DNA of 64,000 nucleotides from Pseudomonas resinovorans NBRC 106553 (GCF_000412695.1 NC_021499.1:3720001-3784000), one strand, 5' to 3'. Counted from the first letter of the stretch, positions 8,361-17,877 are shown. Numbers and translations are program-made. The notes: generated by a model not told the origin, from the letters alone.

Positions 8361-9941
8361 TTAGATCGCGTCCCGCGTACTCTGCCCATCCACCAACCGC
8401 TGGATACCCAGGGGGTTGGCGTTTTTCAGCGCATCCGGCAGCAGCGCATCGGGGTAGTTCTGGTAGCACACCGGCCGCAGGAAGCGGTCGATGGCCAACG
8501 TGCCCACCGAGGTCCCGCGCGCATCGGAAGTAGCCGGGTACGGGCCGCCATGGACCATGGCGTCGCAGACTTCCACACCGGTCGGGTAGCCGTTGAGCAG
8601 CAGGCGGCCGGCCTTCTGCTCCAGCAGCCCGAGCAGGTCGCCGAAGCCGTCGAGATCACCGGCGTCGCCGATCAGGGTGGCCGTGAGCTGGCCGCGCAGG
8701 CCTTGCAGGGCGCGGGTCAGCTCGGCCTTGTCGGCCACCTCCACCACTATGGTGGTCGGGCCGAAGACTTCTTCCTGCAGCAGCTCATCGCCGTCCAGCA
8801 ACAGGCTCACGTCGGCCTTGAACAGCTGGGCCTGGGCCTGGTTGCCCTGCTGGACGGCACCCGCCAGGTGGCTGATGCCGGGGTGCCGGTGCAGGTGCTC
8901 CAGGCCCTGGCAGTAGCTTTTCAGGCCACCGGCATTGAGCAGGGTCTGCGCCGGCTGGTCGCCCATCAAGGCGGCGAAACGCTGGAGAAAGGCGCTGAAC
9001 TCCGGCGAACGGATACCGATCACCAGGCCAGGGTTGGTGCAGAACTGCCCCGCCCCCAGCACCACCGACGCCGCCAGTTCCGCCGCCACCTGCTCGCCAC
9101 GGGCCTTGAGCGCCTCGGGCAGCAGCAGCACGGGGTTGATGCTGCTCATTTCGGCGAACACCGGGATCGGCTGCGGGCGCGCCGCGGCCATGTCGCACAA
9201 GGCGCGACCACCCCGCAGGGATCCGGTGAAGCCCACGGCCTGAATCGACGGATGCTTCACCAGCCACTCGCCCACGCCACCGCCGTAGATCATGTTGAAC
9301 ACGCCTGCCGGCATGGCAGTCTTCTCCGCCGCGCGGACGATGGCGTCGGCCACCCATTCGGCCGTGGCCATGTGGCCGCTGTGGGCCTTGAACACCACCG
9401 GGCAACCGGCGGCCAGGGCGGCGGCGGTGTCGCCGCCGGCGGTAGAGAACGCCAGGGGGAAGTTGCTGGCACCGAACACCGCCACCGGGCCGAGGCCGAT
9501 GCGGTACTGGCGCAGGTCCGGACGCGGCAGCGGCTTGCGCTCCGGCAGCGCACGGTCGATGCGCGCGCCATGGAAATCGCCACGGCGCAGCACGCTGGCG
9601 AACAGCCGCAGTTGGCCGCTGGTACGGCCCCGCTCGCCCTGGATGCGGGCGGCCGGCAGAGCGGTTTCGCGGCAGACAGTGGCGATGAAGTCGTCGCCCA
9701 GGGCGTCCAGCTCGGCGGCGATGGCGTCGAGGAATTCGGCGCGACGCGCGGCCGGCAGGTTGCGGTAGGCGCCATAGGCGGCCTCGGCGGCCCGGGCGGC
9801 GGCGTCCACTTCGGCCTCTGTGGCCTGGTGGAAGCTGTATGGCAGGGCTTGCGCGCTGGTGGCGTCGAAGCTCTGCACGGTGACGGTGCCGGCGGCGCTG
9901 CGGCCGCCGGCGATGAAGTTGAAACCGGTGATGACGGTCAT
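8361..9941 (-). CDS. Alpha-ketoglutarate semialdehyde dehydrogenase
   Basis: This 526-residue aldehyde dehydrogenase oxidises 2,5-dioxopentanoate to 2-oxoglutarate with NAD(P)+, the last step of non-phosphorylating pentose, hexarate and hydroxyproline pathways. The catalytic Cys301 lies in GAGQFCTNPGL, a sequence typical of this subgroup, and FGASNFPLAFS forms part of the cofactor site. The ATG at 9941 follows AGGGAGACGAGC. The open frame continues upstream without homology, so longer starts were rejected. The FAH-fold gene lies upstream on the same strand but a terminator separates them, so this gene may have its own promoter within about 60 bases. Confidence 0.88.
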   Translation of the reverse strand: MTVITGFNFIAGGRSAAGTVTVQSFDATSAQALPYSFHQATEAEVDAAARAAEAAYGAYRNLPAARRAEFLDAIAAELDALGDDFIATVCRETALPAARIQGERGRTSGQLRLFASVLRRGDFHGARIDRALPERKPLPRPDLRQYRIGLGPVAVFGASNFPLAFSTAGGDTAAALAAGCPVVFKAHSGHMATAEWVADAIVRAAEKTAMPAGVFNMIYGGGVGEWLVKHPSIQAVGFTGSLRGGRALCDMAAARPQPIPVFAEMSSINPVLLLPEALKARGEQVAAELAASVVLGAGQFCTNPGLVIGIRSPEFSAFLQRFAALMGDQPAQTLLNAGGLKSYCQGLEHLHRHPGISHLAGAVQQGNQAQAQLFKADVSLLLDGDELLQEEVFGPTTIVVEVADKAELTRALQGLRGQLTATLIGDAGDLDGFGDLLGLLEQKAGRLLLNGYPTGVEVCDAMVHGGPYPATSDARGTSVGTLAIDRFLRPVCYQNYPDALLPDALKNANPLGIQRLVDGQSTRDAI

Positions 9942-10003
9942 GCTCGTCTCCCTGACCTTGTGGGTTGAGGGGTGGCCACCGCGAACGATGGCGATCCAGA
10001 AAT

Positions 10004-10047
10004 GAAAACGCCCGGCGCGTGCCTCGTGGGCACGCGACTGACGGGCG
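10004..10047 (-). terminator. Nested hairpin terminator after the FAH-fold gene
   Basis: On the minus strand an outer CGCCCG/CGGGCG stem encloses an 8-bp CGCGTGCC/GGCACGCG stem, followed by TTTTC. It lies between the FAH-fold gene and the semialdehyde dehydrogenase, implying partial or full uncoupling of their transcription. Confidence 0.65.
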
Positions 10048-10078
10048 CGGGCGCCGCCGGCGGGCCGGCGGCCGGGTG

Positions 10079-11074
10079 TTACAGCGAACGCACGGCGCCG
10101 GGCGCCAGGGGTTCGCCCTCGGAAGCGATGCCGTTGACCAACGGCGCGCCGAACTCGCTCATCTCGATCTCGAAGCGGTCGCCGGGCCGGGCCTTGATGC
10201 CGTCGGCGAACGACAGGGTGGCCGTGCCGAAGTAATGCACGTGCACATCGCCGGGACGCAGGAACTGCTGGTACTTGAAGTGGTGGAACTCCAGGTTCTC
10301 CAGGCTGTGGCACATGTTCTCCTCGCCGGAGAGGAACTCCCGCTCCCAGATCACCTCGTCACCGCGACGGATGCGGCTGGTGCCCGCCAGGTGCGCCGGC
10401 AGCGCGCCCACCCGCAGTTCCGGGCCGTAGGCGCAGAAACGCAGCTTGGAATGCGCCAGGTAGAGGTAGCTGCGGCGCTCCAGTACGTGGTCGGAAAACT
10501 CGTTGCCCAGGGCATAGCCCAGGCGGTAGGGCTGGCCGTCGTCGCCGACGACGTAGAGACCCACCAGCTCGGGCTCCTCGCCGGCGTCCTCGGCGAAGGC
10601 CGGCACCGGGAAGTCGGCGCCGGGCCGCACGACGATGCCGCCATCGCCCTTGTAGAACCATTCCGGCTGCGCACCGACCTTGCCGGCACCCGGCTTGCCG
10701 CCCTCCACGCCCCATTTGAACATGCGCATGGTGTCGGTCATGGCGGCCTCGTCCTGGCCCTTCTGCTGGTGCATCTTGTCGCGGGTCGCGGCGCTGCCCA
10801 GGTGGGTCAGGCCGGTGCCGCTGACCAGGCAATGGGCCGGGTCCTGGTGGTCCAGCGGCGGCAGCACGCGGCCGGCCTCCAGCAGCTCGCGGTACTGCGG
10901 GCCGGGCTCGGTGCCACGGGCCAGCACTTCGTCCTGCAGGCCGCGCCCGGCGGCGATGGCGGCCAGGGCCAGCTCACGGGTGCTGGCGGTGCCGCGCACC
11001 TGCTGCACCTGGCCGCCTTCGATGACGCCTACCTGGCGTTGACCGCTGGCGGTCTCGAACTGGATCAGTCTCAT
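10079..11074 (-). CDS. FAH-fold AraD1/GguC-like sugar-acid enzyme
   Basis: This 331-residue protein has the C-terminal fumarylacetoacetate hydrolase fold, with metal-site candidates in the GLYVVGDDGQPYRLGYALGN region and the EFSDH segment. It resembles the AraD1/GguC branch found next to pentonate genes, where members act on 2-keto-3-deoxy sugar acids (dehydration or hydrolysis). Together with the aldonate dehydratase and semialdehyde dehydrogenase it would supply the middle step to 2-oxoglutarate. It is transcribed divergently from a LysR gene across about 100 bases, the usual layout for LysR control. The exact reaction is inferred from context, not proven by motif. Confidence 0.75.
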   Translation of the reverse strand: MRLIQFETASGQRQVGVIEGGQVQQVRGTASTRELALAAIAAGRGLQDEVLARGTEPGPQYRELLEAGRVLPPLDHQDPAHCLVSGTGLTHLGSAATRDKMHQQKGQDEAAMTDTMRMFKWGVEGGKPGAGKVGAQPEWFYKGDGGIVVRPGADFPVPAFAEDAGEEPELVGLYVVGDDGQPYRLGYALGNEFSDHVLERRSYLYLAHSKLRFCAYGPELRVGALPAHLAGTSRIRRGDEVIWEREFLSGEENMCHSLENLEFHHFKYQQFLRPGDVHVHYFGTATLSFADGIKARPGDRFEIEMSEFGAPLVNGIASEGEPLAPGAVRSL

Positions 11075-11177
11075 GGCGATGACTCTCGTTGCGGGGTGTT
11101 GGCGAGGACTTTACGAATCCCCCGGCGGCCTGCCTAATGAGAGCTTCTGATCCCGCGATAACTTTTGGTCATCCCCC

Positions 11178-12119
11178 ATGATCGCTTCCCTCCCCGCCCT
11201 GGTTTCCCGCTTGCGCCTCAAGCAGCTGCGCCTGCTCATCGCCCTGGACGAGCAGGGCTCGCTGCACAAGGCCGCCGAGCAGGTGGCGATCACCCAGCCG
11301 GGCGCCACCAAGGCGCTGAACGAGATCGAGGCGGCCTTTGGCATGCGCCTGTTCAATCGCACCAGCCAGGGCTTGGAAGCCAACGACCTGGGGCGCTGCG
11401 CGATCCGCTACGCGCGGCTGATCCACACCGACCTGGCCCACCTGCGGGAAGAAATGGTCGGCATCCTCCAGGGCCAGGGCGGACGCCTCTCCGTGGGCGC
11501 GGTGATGGGTGCCGTGCCGCTGCTGGCGCGCAGCCTGGGGCGGTTGCGGGAAACCCAGCCGGAGCTCTCGGTGGAAGTGGTGGAAGACACCAGCGCGCGC
11601 TTGCTCGGCCTGATCGACCAGGGCCGCCTGGACCTGGCCGTCTGCCGCACCAGCGTCAGCCCGCGGCCGGACGCCTACGAGGCGCGGGTACTGCATGAAG
11701 AAAGCCTGCGGGTGATGGCCAACCCCGCGCACCCGCTGGCCGCCGCCGAGTCCCTGGAACTGGCGGACCTGGCCGGGTATCCCTGGGTGGTCTACCCGGC
11801 CAACATGCCCATGCGCCTGGTGCTGGAGCGTGAATTCAGCCAGGCGGGGCTGGATTTCCCGCGCTATCCGCTGGAAACCGCCTCCACCCTCACCACCCTG
11901 ATGTTGTTGCGCCAGAACCCCCAGTTGATCGCCCTGATGCCCCGTGAAGTGGCGGATGAGGCGATCCACCTCGGCAGCCTGGCCTGCCTGCCCCTGCACC
12001 TGCGCTCGCGCAGCGAGCCCTTCTCGGTGGTGATGCGCCGGGGCGCGCCGCTGTCGGCGCCGGCGCAGTTGCTGTGGCAGGCCCTGGAAGCCGAATGTAC
12101 TTCAGCACCGGGCGCCTGA
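11178..12119 (+). CDS. LysR-family transcriptional regulator
   Basis: This 313-residue regulator has an N-terminal winged helix (about residues 12-70, LHKAAEQVAITQPGATKALNEIEAAFG) and a periplasmic-binding-protein-like effector domain. It diverges from the FAH-fold gene, so it probably activates that gene in response to a sugar-acid intermediate. The shared intergenic stretch 11075-11177 should hold its T-N11-A site; I could not single one out. The start is the first ATG before the helix-turn-helix. Confidence 0.88.
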   Translation: MIASLPALVSRLRLKQLRLLIALDEQGSLHKAAEQVAITQPGATKALNEIEAAFGMRLFNRTSQGLEANDLGRCAIRYARLIHTDLAHLREEMVGILQGQGGRLSVGAVMGAVPLLARSLGRLRETQPELSVEVVEDTSARLLGLIDQGRLDLAVCRTSVSPRPDAYEARVLHEESLRVMANPAHPLAAAESLELADLAGYPWVVYPANMPMRLVLEREFSQAGLDFPRYPLETASTLTTLMLLRQNPQLIALMPREVADEAIHLGSLACLPLHLRSRSEPFSVVMRRGAPLSAPAQLLWQALEAECTSAPGA

Positions 12120-12158
12120 CAGGCCCCCGGCAAACAGACCCGACCACAGGAACGCAAC

Positions 12159-12515
12159 ATGCCCCATCTCGTTATCGAACACAGCGCCAACCTCACCAGC
12201 GTCGACGCCGCCGCCCTCCTCGTCGCCTGCAACGGCTTCCTCGCCGACACCGGGCACTTCGCCGAGGCGGACATCAAGAGCCGCGTGATTCGCCACGAGC
12301 ACTTCCTGGTGGGCACCGAGGCCCAGGGCCGGGGCTTCCTGCACGCCACCCTGTGGCTGCTCTCGGGCCGGCCGGAAAACGTCAAGCAGGCCTTGAGCCG
12401 TGGCCTGCTGGAAGCCCTGGAAGCCGCATTCCAGAAGCCCGACGGCCTGGCCGTGCAGGTGAGCGTGCAGCTGCAGGACATGGAGCGCGGCACTTACTCC
12501 AAAGCCTTCCTCTGA
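12159..12515 (+). CDS. 5-carboxymethyl-2-hydroxymuconate isomerase-family protein (tautomerase fold)
   Basis: This 118-residue protein has Pro as the first residue after Met (MPHLVIEHSANL), the catalytic base of the tautomerase superfamily, and its length fits the HpaF/CHMI family that isomerises CHM in homoprotocatechuate breakdown. No other hpa genes are nearby, so the substrate may differ. It starts 39 bases after the LysR stop on the same strand and may be co-transcribed with it. Confidence 0.75.
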   Translation: MPHLVIEHSANLTSVDAAALLVACNGFLADTGHFAEADIKSRVIRHEHFLVGTEAQGRGFLHATLWLLSGRPENVKQALSRGLLEALEAAFQKPDGLAVQVSVQLQDMERGTYSKAFL

Positions 12516-12670
12516 CCCGCGCCATCCCTGGCCTCCAGCGACTCAAAGGGGGAATGATTCGGCGCCGCCGTAGTCTATTTCCCCATGCGGGGCTGGCGCA
12601 CCGGCCGGCTCCGCACTCCGCCGCCCCGCTCAGGCAGTCCCGGCGGCCCCGATCCCATCGGAGGTCGAAC

Positions 12671-13270
12671 ATGCGCTGGATACCCATGGCGGTCTGCGTC
12701 GCCGCCCTGCTGCTGGCCGGCAACGCCCCGGCCGAAACCCGCGCCCAGGCGGCGGAAGACAAGGCCGAGGTACTGGAGGAAAAGGCCGCCCAGGACCAGC
12801 CCGTCGCCGGCCAGGCCGAACCCATCACCCGTGGCGAGGCGCAGGCCGTGGACCCGGCCGGTGCAGCGCCGCTCGACGACGCCATCACCTGCCTGGCCCG
12901 TTCCATCTACTGGGAAGCCAAGGGCGAACCGCCGCAAGAGATGGAAGCGGTCGCCAATGTGGTGATGAACCGGCTCGGCAGCCCGGACTTCCCCGACTCC
13001 GTCTGCGCGGTGGTCAAGCAAGGCTCGGAAACCGGCAGCTGCCAGTTCTCCTGGTGGTGCGACGGCCGCCCCGATGAAGTGGTCGAAGCCGAACGCTACG
13101 ACCTGGCCACGGAAATCGCCCGCAAGGCCCTCAACGGCCAACTACACGACCGCACGGGCGGCGCCCTGTACTTCCACGACCGCAACGTTTCCCCCGACTG
13201 GGCGCGGACCTACACCCGCACCGCCCAGACCCGGCGCTTTCTGTTCTACCGGCCGAAGTCGACGACCTAA
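12671..13270 (+). CDS. SleB-family cell wall hydrolase, exported
   Basis: This 199-residue protein has a signal peptide (cleavage near NAPAE, residue about 23), a Glu/Ala/Gln-rich linker (about 25-70) and a C-terminal Hydrolase_2/SleB domain. The domain contains RSIYWEAKGEP, with the catalytic Glu, and the AVANVVMNRLGSPDFPDSVC core. SleB-type enzymes cleave peptidoglycan glycan strands; in non-spore-formers they act in wall remodelling. ATG 12671 was chosen because it starts the signal peptide. Confidence 0.8.
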   Translation: MRWIPMAVCVAALLLAGNAPAETRAQAAEDKAEVLEEKAAQDQPVAGQAEPITRGEAQAVDPAGAAPLDDAITCLARSIYWEAKGEPPQEMEAVANVVMNRLGSPDFPDSVCAVVKQGSETGSCQFSWWCDGRPDEVVEAERYDLATEIARKALNGQLHDRTGGALYFHDRNVSPDWARTYTRTAQTRRFLFYRPKSTT

Positions 13271-13312
13271 CCCCTCGCCTGCGCCGCGCACGACTGCTGG
13301 GCAGGCGCGCCC

Positions 13313-13654
13313 TCAGTCCAGGGTGATGGTCCAGGCGATCAGCACCGCCACCACGGTGGTGAAGGCCAGGCCGATGAGGAACAGGGCATCGCTTACCTGC
13401 TCCAGCAGGTGGTTGCGCTCCAGCTTGCGCGTTCGCAGGCCCCAGTAGGACAGGATCGCCGTGGCCAGGTAGATGACCGCGTTGATGGCCAGCAGGTCGT
13501 CGCCGATGATGTCCTCGCGCTTCAGTGCGACCACCACCTGGAAGATGCCGATGACGGTGATGCAGACCCCGACCATAGCCGCCGAGGCGGCGAAGATATG
13601 CACGCAGATATCATCGTCCAGCCGTTTCTTCTGCTGCTGTTGCTGCTCGGTCAT
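13313..13654 (-). CDS. Small inner-membrane protein, three predicted helices
   Basis: This 113-residue protein has a Gln-rich hydrophilic start followed by three hydrophobic segments (about residues 22-42, 58-75 and 90-110). The middle linker contains ALKREDIIGDD. I do not recognise a family with known function. It is a lone gene read toward the convergent SleB-type gene. Confidence 0.65.
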   Translation of the reverse strand: MTEQQQQQKKRLDDDICVHIFAASAAMVGVCITVIGIFQVVVALKREDIIGDDLLAINAVIYLATAILSYWGLRTRKLERNHLLEQVSDALFLIGLAFTTVVAVLIAWTITLD

Positions 13655-13841
13655 GGTGGATCGCTCTCCCGCTGCTCGCCGACATTCCTGAATCTAGCAG
13701 CCCGATTCGGCGGCACAGCACACCGCGTCGGGTGCGCCATGAACACCTGTTCCTGCTCGGCCCTTGGACATTCGCTCCTGCAGAGCCAACGCGGCGCACC
13801 CTACCGGCCCCATGCCGTTCGTTGGGGGCACGGCTTCCCCT

Positions 13842-14939
13842 TCACTTCCCGGCCGCCCGTTGCATGCAACGCTGGTAACGCTCGTCCACCCGCTTGGCGA
13901 ACCACTCGGTGGTGAGCTTGCGGGTGATCTTCGGGCTTTTCAGGTCGATGCCCGGGATCACCTGGCGGGGCAGTTGGCGCCGCTCGACCTTTTCGGCCAG
14001 TTCGAAGACCCGCACGTACAGGTCGGTTTCCTCGAACGCCAGGCTGTCGCCCTTGAGCAGGTCCCGGCGAATGGCCGAGTCGCTGAGGTCCAGTTGCTTG
14101 TGCAGGGCCCGCACCGCCAGTTCGGTGGAGCCGGCCTTGCTGGAGCCGTGGATCACCAGGTCGCCGTCCAGCGCCAGGGGAATCCCCGTGGCCAGGCTCA
14201 CGGCGTTCTGGAAGGCGGCGTTGCGGCTGGCGTACCAGCCGGCGTTGAAATCGGCGAAGCGGTACAGCTGCCTCGGGTAGTTGGCCGGGTAGCCCAGCAG
14301 GTGGGCGATGCCGAAGAACATGCCGCCACGCCGGGTGAAGACTTCCTGGCGGATGGACCCTTTCAGCGGATAGGGGTAGCGGCTGGCGTTGGCCTCGGCG
14401 AAGTCGATGCTCACCTGCATGGGCCCGCCGGTGTGCACCGGGTTGAAGTTGCCGAACAGCTTCTGGCCCAGGGGCACCATGCCGATGAAGTCGTCGAAGA
14501 TGGCGCTCAGCTGCTTCTCCGTGCGCACGGCGGACAGCCGCTGCTCGTAGGTCTTGCCGTTGGGCGAGTCGAGCTTCAGCGCGGAGCTGACCAGGAACTC
14601 CGGCACGTGCAGCTTGCCGGCGCGCCGCTGGATTTCCTGCCGGGCGATCTTCGCCAGCCTCGGCACCTGCGGGTCGACCTGGAAGGTGGACTCCTGTTCG
14701 GTCACGGCCAGCACGGCGCAGAGGTTGCTGTCGCTGGGGCGAATGTCCTGGGCGGCGAAGGCGGCCTGGATGTCGGCGGCCCAGCCCTGGCGGTCCGGCA
14801 CCTTGGCCGGCATCAGCCGAACCACCTTGGCGCGCACCTCGGCCGGTCGCGGCGGTGGCTCCTCCGGGGCGCGGGTGCCGCAGGCGGCCAGGGCCAGCAG
14901 CGTGACGAGGAGCGGGAGACGGGAAAGCGGATCGATCAT
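13842..14939 (-). CDS. DUF1615 lipoprotein
   Basis: This 365-residue protein begins with a lipoprotein signal, MIDPLSRLPLLVTLLALAAC, whose LAAC lipobox puts the lipidated Cys at residue 20. The remainder matches the DUF1615 family of pseudomonad lipoproteins, with a lysozyme-like look (AVTEQESTFQ). The frame stays open for another 53 codons upstream, but that extension would bury the signal, so ATG 14939 was chosen. Function is unknown; a wall-associated role is inference. Confidence 0.82.
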   Translation of the reverse strand: MIDPLSRLPLLVTLLALAACGTRAPEEPPPRPAEVRAKVVRLMPAKVPDRQGWAADIQAAFAAQDIRPSDSNLCAVLAVTEQESTFQVDPQVPRLAKIARQEIQRRAGKLHVPEFLVSSALKLDSPNGKTYEQRLSAVRTEKQLSAIFDDFIGMVPLGQKLFGNFNPVHTGGPMQVSIDFAEANASRYPYPLKGSIRQEVFTRRGGMFFGIAHLLGYPANYPRQLYRFADFNAGWYASRNAAFQNAVSLATGIPLALDGDLVIHGSSKAGSTELAVRALHKQLDLSDSAIRRDLLKGDSLAFEETDLYVRVFELAEKVERRQLPRQVIPGIDLKSPKITRKLTTEWFAKRVDERYQRCMQRAAGK

Positions 14940-15279
14940 GGGCACTGCCTTGGGCCTTCGACGGATGCATAAGTGCTGCCAAAGTCCAGCATTCTGAACA
15001 CTCGTTTTAGATGCTGAACCAGAAAAATATTTTCTATGCGCCTTTTTATACTTACAAATCAATAAGTTAACCTTGAAAACCCGATAAAAATCGGCCATTA
15101 TTTTTTACGTTTTCCGACGGACTCGTTTGACATATTTAACGGCTCTGGCAGGCTATATGAAGGTTCCGACCGGCAATCGCCCCGACGATGACCGGCAGTG
15201 CTCGGGACCTCAGGTAGCGCCAACCCTCAGTGGCGCGCCTGCACAGCAACGATAGGCTGAGCCTGTCCCAAGGTGAAAT
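14940..15279. other. AT-rich divergent promoter region
   Basis: These 340 bases separate two divergent genes and are clearly richer in A/T than the surroundings between about 14990 and 15140. A short hairpin CCGAT/ATCGG with a T-rich tail on the minus strand lies near 15080-15100, and a TTGACA hexamer sits at 15127-15132. I could not pair the hexamer with a well-spaced -10. No gene is seen. Confidence 0.5.
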
Positions 15280-16095
15280 ATGTCCAACAGCAACATTGGC
15301 AATAAGAAGCAGACCACTCGTAAACCGGTCGTCCTGATGTCCATGGGCGCCCAGGAACGCAAGGGCCACGACTACCAGGTGATGACGCACAAGTACATCG
15401 TCCCGCTGGTTGATATCTCCGAATGCGTACCCGTCCTCGTGCCCACCTGCTGCGGCATCGAAGACCTCGAGCAATACCTCGACATGGCTGACGGCGTTTA
15501 CCTCACCGGTGCCGGCAGCAATATCGACCCGGCGCTGTATGGCCAGGAAAACGAAACACCCGGCAAGGGCCAGGACAAGGATCGCGACAACTTCGACCTG
15601 CCCCTGATCCGCGCAGCCCTCCAGCGTGGCCTGCCAATCTTCGGCATCTGCCGTGGCATGCAGGAAATCAACGTTGCCCTGGGCGGCGACATGTACCAGA
15701 AGGTCTATGCCGAGCCTGGCTTCAACGACCATCGCGAAAACACCGAGGACCCGGTGGACGTCCAGTACTCACCTGCGCACAGCGTGCGTGTGCAGCAGAA
15801 CAGCTGGCTGCATCAGGTCCTGGGCACCAATGAGATCCGCGTGAACTCGCTGCACGGCCAAGGCCTGAAAAACCTCGGCAAGGGCATCGAGGCTATCGCC
15901 CACGCCGAAGACGGCCTGGTGGAAGCCATTCATGCACCGAGCCTTTCGCCCTTCCTGTTCGCGGTGCAATGGCACCCGGAATGGCAGGCGGCGAAGAACC
16001 CCGACTCGGTGAAGATCTTCCAGGCCTTCGGCGAAGCCTGCCGCAAGCAGGTGGAGCGCAAGGCCAAGGGCAAGACGTTTCACCAAGCTGCCTGA
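15280..16095 (+). CDS. Class I glutamine amidotransferase-like gamma-glutamyl hydrolase (peptidase C26)
   Basis: This 271-residue protein has the C26 triad: Cys124 in FGICRGMQ, His232 and Glu234 in QWHPEW. PuuD and SpuA relatives remove the gamma-glutamyl group from polyamine breakdown products. Here no polyamine genes are adjacent, so the physiological substrate is inferred only from family. The N-terminus is short and basic without a signal, consistent with a cytosolic enzyme. The ATG follows AAGGTGAAAT. A strong terminator follows 18 bases after the stop. Confidence 0.8.
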   Translation: MSNSNIGNKKQTTRKPVVLMSMGAQERKGHDYQVMTHKYIVPLVDISECVPVLVPTCCGIEDLEQYLDMADGVYLTGAGSNIDPALYGQENETPGKGQDKDRDNFDLPLIRAALQRGLPIFGICRGMQEINVALGGDMYQKVYAEPGFNDHRENTEDPVDVQYSPAHSVRVQQNSWLHQVLGTNEIRVNSLHGQGLKNLGKGIEAIAHAEDGLVEAIHAPSLSPFLFAVQWHPEWQAAKNPDSVKIFQAFGEACRKQVERKAKGKTFHQAA

Positions 16096-16112
16096 TCCCG
16101 CCCCGTAACATC

Positions 16113-16141
16113 AAAAAGCCCGGCATCCGCCGGGCTTTTTT
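16113..16141. terminator. Bidirectional rho-independent terminator
   Basis: GCCCGGC/GCCGGGC with a 4-base loop is flanked by five A on the left and six T on the right, so it can end transcription from both convergent genes. Confidence 0.85.
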
Positions 16142-16153
16142 CATGGCACACGC

Positions 16154-17089
16154 CTAGCCCCTTCCCTTGACCAGCCCCGCCAGCCAGAGCGTCAGCACCA
16201 CCACCAGGCACATGCAGGCAAACGCCAGCCAGGCGTTCGGCCAGAGCAGCGGCATGCCGAACAGGATAAGGCTGTCGTTGCCCCCCGGCACCAGGCTCGA
16301 CCCCAGCGCCATCAGCACCCCACCGCAGAAGCACCGCAGCAAATCCCTCAGGCTTGGCCAGCGGTGCTCCCAGAGCCCGGCCGTCCAGCCGCCCAGCAAT
16401 GCCCCGGCGAAAATCGCCGGCAGCAACAGGCCGCGCAGCCCGAGCGCCATGAAGCGGCCGGTGGCCAGCTCGGCGAGGATGTCGGTGTAGGCCCAGGCCC
16501 CCACACAGACGAACAGCAGCAGGAAGGCCATGCCGAGGACGATGGTGGCGTGATGGGGCGACCAGATGGAGGCCTCGGCCGAACCATTGCGCCGGTTCCA
16601 GGCCAGCCAGCCGAGACGGGCCACCAGCGCGGCGAGGATCATCGGGGCCAGGCCGATGGGCACCTGCTGCAACCAGTCCGGTATCGCCACCGGCATGCTC
16701 GAGGTCATGCCCGGGCCGCGACCGGCCAGGGCGAAGCCGATGAGAAAGCCCAGCGGCGTCGCCAGCCAGGCCCATTGCCCGGACCCGACCCGCGCTAGCA
16801 CGCCGAAGGCGCAGCCGCCGTTGATGAAGGCACCGATGCCGAGCAAGGCGCCGCCCAGGGCCGCGTGCCAGTGCAGCGCGTAGCCCATGGGCACCATCGG
16901 CAGGCGGTCGAAGGCACGCAGCAGGACGAAGCCGCCCAGCACCCAGAGAGAGGTTTCCAGCAGCGCCCGCAAGTGCGCCCAGCGGCGCCTGTTCACCACC
17001 TCTTCCAGCGCGGCCACCAGGCAGGTGCCGCCACGCTGTACGGCAAAGCCCATCAGCAGGGCCAGGAGCACACTCGCCAGCAGGATCAC
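16154..17089 (-). CDS. YeeE/YedE-family (sulfur transport) membrane protein
   Basis: This protein of about 311 residues has around nine hydrophobic helices and two glycine/cysteine signatures, VQRGGTCL near the start and INGGCAFG near residue 90. These match the paired motifs of YeeE/YedE transporters for thiosulfate or related sulfur species. The GTG at 17089 was chosen because GGAG lies close upstream and the first helix follows at once. A longer frame begins at a TTG without a good ribosome-binding site. It stands alone here; a second, split YeeE pair lies at 40.2-41.0 kb. Confidence 0.78.
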   Translation of the reverse strand: MILLASVLLALLMGFAVQRGGTCLVAALEEVVNRRRWAHLRALLETSLWVLGGFVLLRAFDRLPMVPMGYALHWHAALGGALLGIGAFINGGCAFGVLARVGSGQWAWLATPLGFLIGFALAGRGPGMTSSMPVAIPDWLQQVPIGLAPMILAALVARLGWLAWNRRNGSAEASIWSPHHATIVLGMAFLLLFVCVGAWAYTDILAELATGRFMALGLRGLLLPAIFAGALLGGWTAGLWEHRWPSLRDLLRCFCGGVLMALGSSLVPGGNDSLILFGMPLLWPNAWLAFACMCLVVVLTLWLAGLVKGRG

Positions 17090-17206
17090 GCCCTCGCCCT
17101 CCGCAGAGCAGGCCTCAGGCAAAGCTTAGTCGTACCCCGGAAACCGCTTCATGGCGCCGCGCAAAGGCACTAGCATGGCCGCCTCAATGAACCCTGGAGA
17201 TTGCTT

Positions 17207-17692
17207 GTGACCCTCTCGATCCGCCCCGCCCAAGCCGAAGACGCCCAACAGATCCTCGACTTCATCATCGAACTGGCGGTCTATGAGCGAGCCGGCCACG
17301 AAGTCATCGCCAGCGTCGAGGACATCCGCCGCAGCCTGTTCGCCGACAACGCCCCGTCCCGTGCGCTGATCTGCCTGCGCAACGGCAAGCCGATCGGCTA
17401 CGCGGTGTACTTCTACAGCTACTCCACCTGGCTGGGGCGCAACGGCATCTACCTGGAAGACCTCTACATCACGCCGGAACAACGCGGCACCGGCGCCGGC
17501 CGCCGCCTGCTGCGGGAGATCGCCCGCGAAGCCCGCGCCAACGATTGCGGCCGCCTGGAATGGAGCGTGCTGGACTGGAACCAGCCGGCCATCGACTTCT
17601 ACAAGTCCATCGGCGCCCTGCCCCAGGACGAATGGGTGCGCTACCGCCTGGATGGCGACGCGCTGCGGGAGTTCGCCGAAGGCCGAGATTGA
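17207..17692 (+). CDS. GNAT-family N-acetyltransferase
   Basis: This 161-residue protein has a GNAT fold with the acetyl-CoA loop EQRGTGAGRRLL and the preceding IYLEDLYITPE strand. It resembles diamine/spermidine-type acetyltransferases in length and in the C-terminal WNQPAIDFYKSIGA segment, so a small amine substrate is likely but unproven. GTG 17207 was preferred to TTG 17201 because GGAG at 17196-17199 gives a 7-base spacing. Confidence 0.82.
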   Translation: MTLSIRPAQAEDAQQILDFIIELAVYERAGHEVIASVEDIRRSLFADNAPSRALICLRNGKPIGYAVYFYSYSTWLGRNGIYLEDLYITPEQRGTGAGRRLLREIAREARANDCGRLEWSVLDWNQPAIDFYKSIGALPQDEWVRYRLDGDALREFAEGRD

Positions 17693-17877
17693 GAATCGGT
17701 CGCGCGCCTGATCGCCCGCTTGCGAGCCTCCTGTCGGAAAGGGTTGCCGCCCGTTCCACCGGTACGTGATGGCCACTACACATCAATCCGAGTTCCACCC
17801 AGAATCCGCACAGCAACCTGGCGCTGTCACGCACGCCATGGATGACCTCCGAGAACAGGAACAGAAGGATCTCACCG

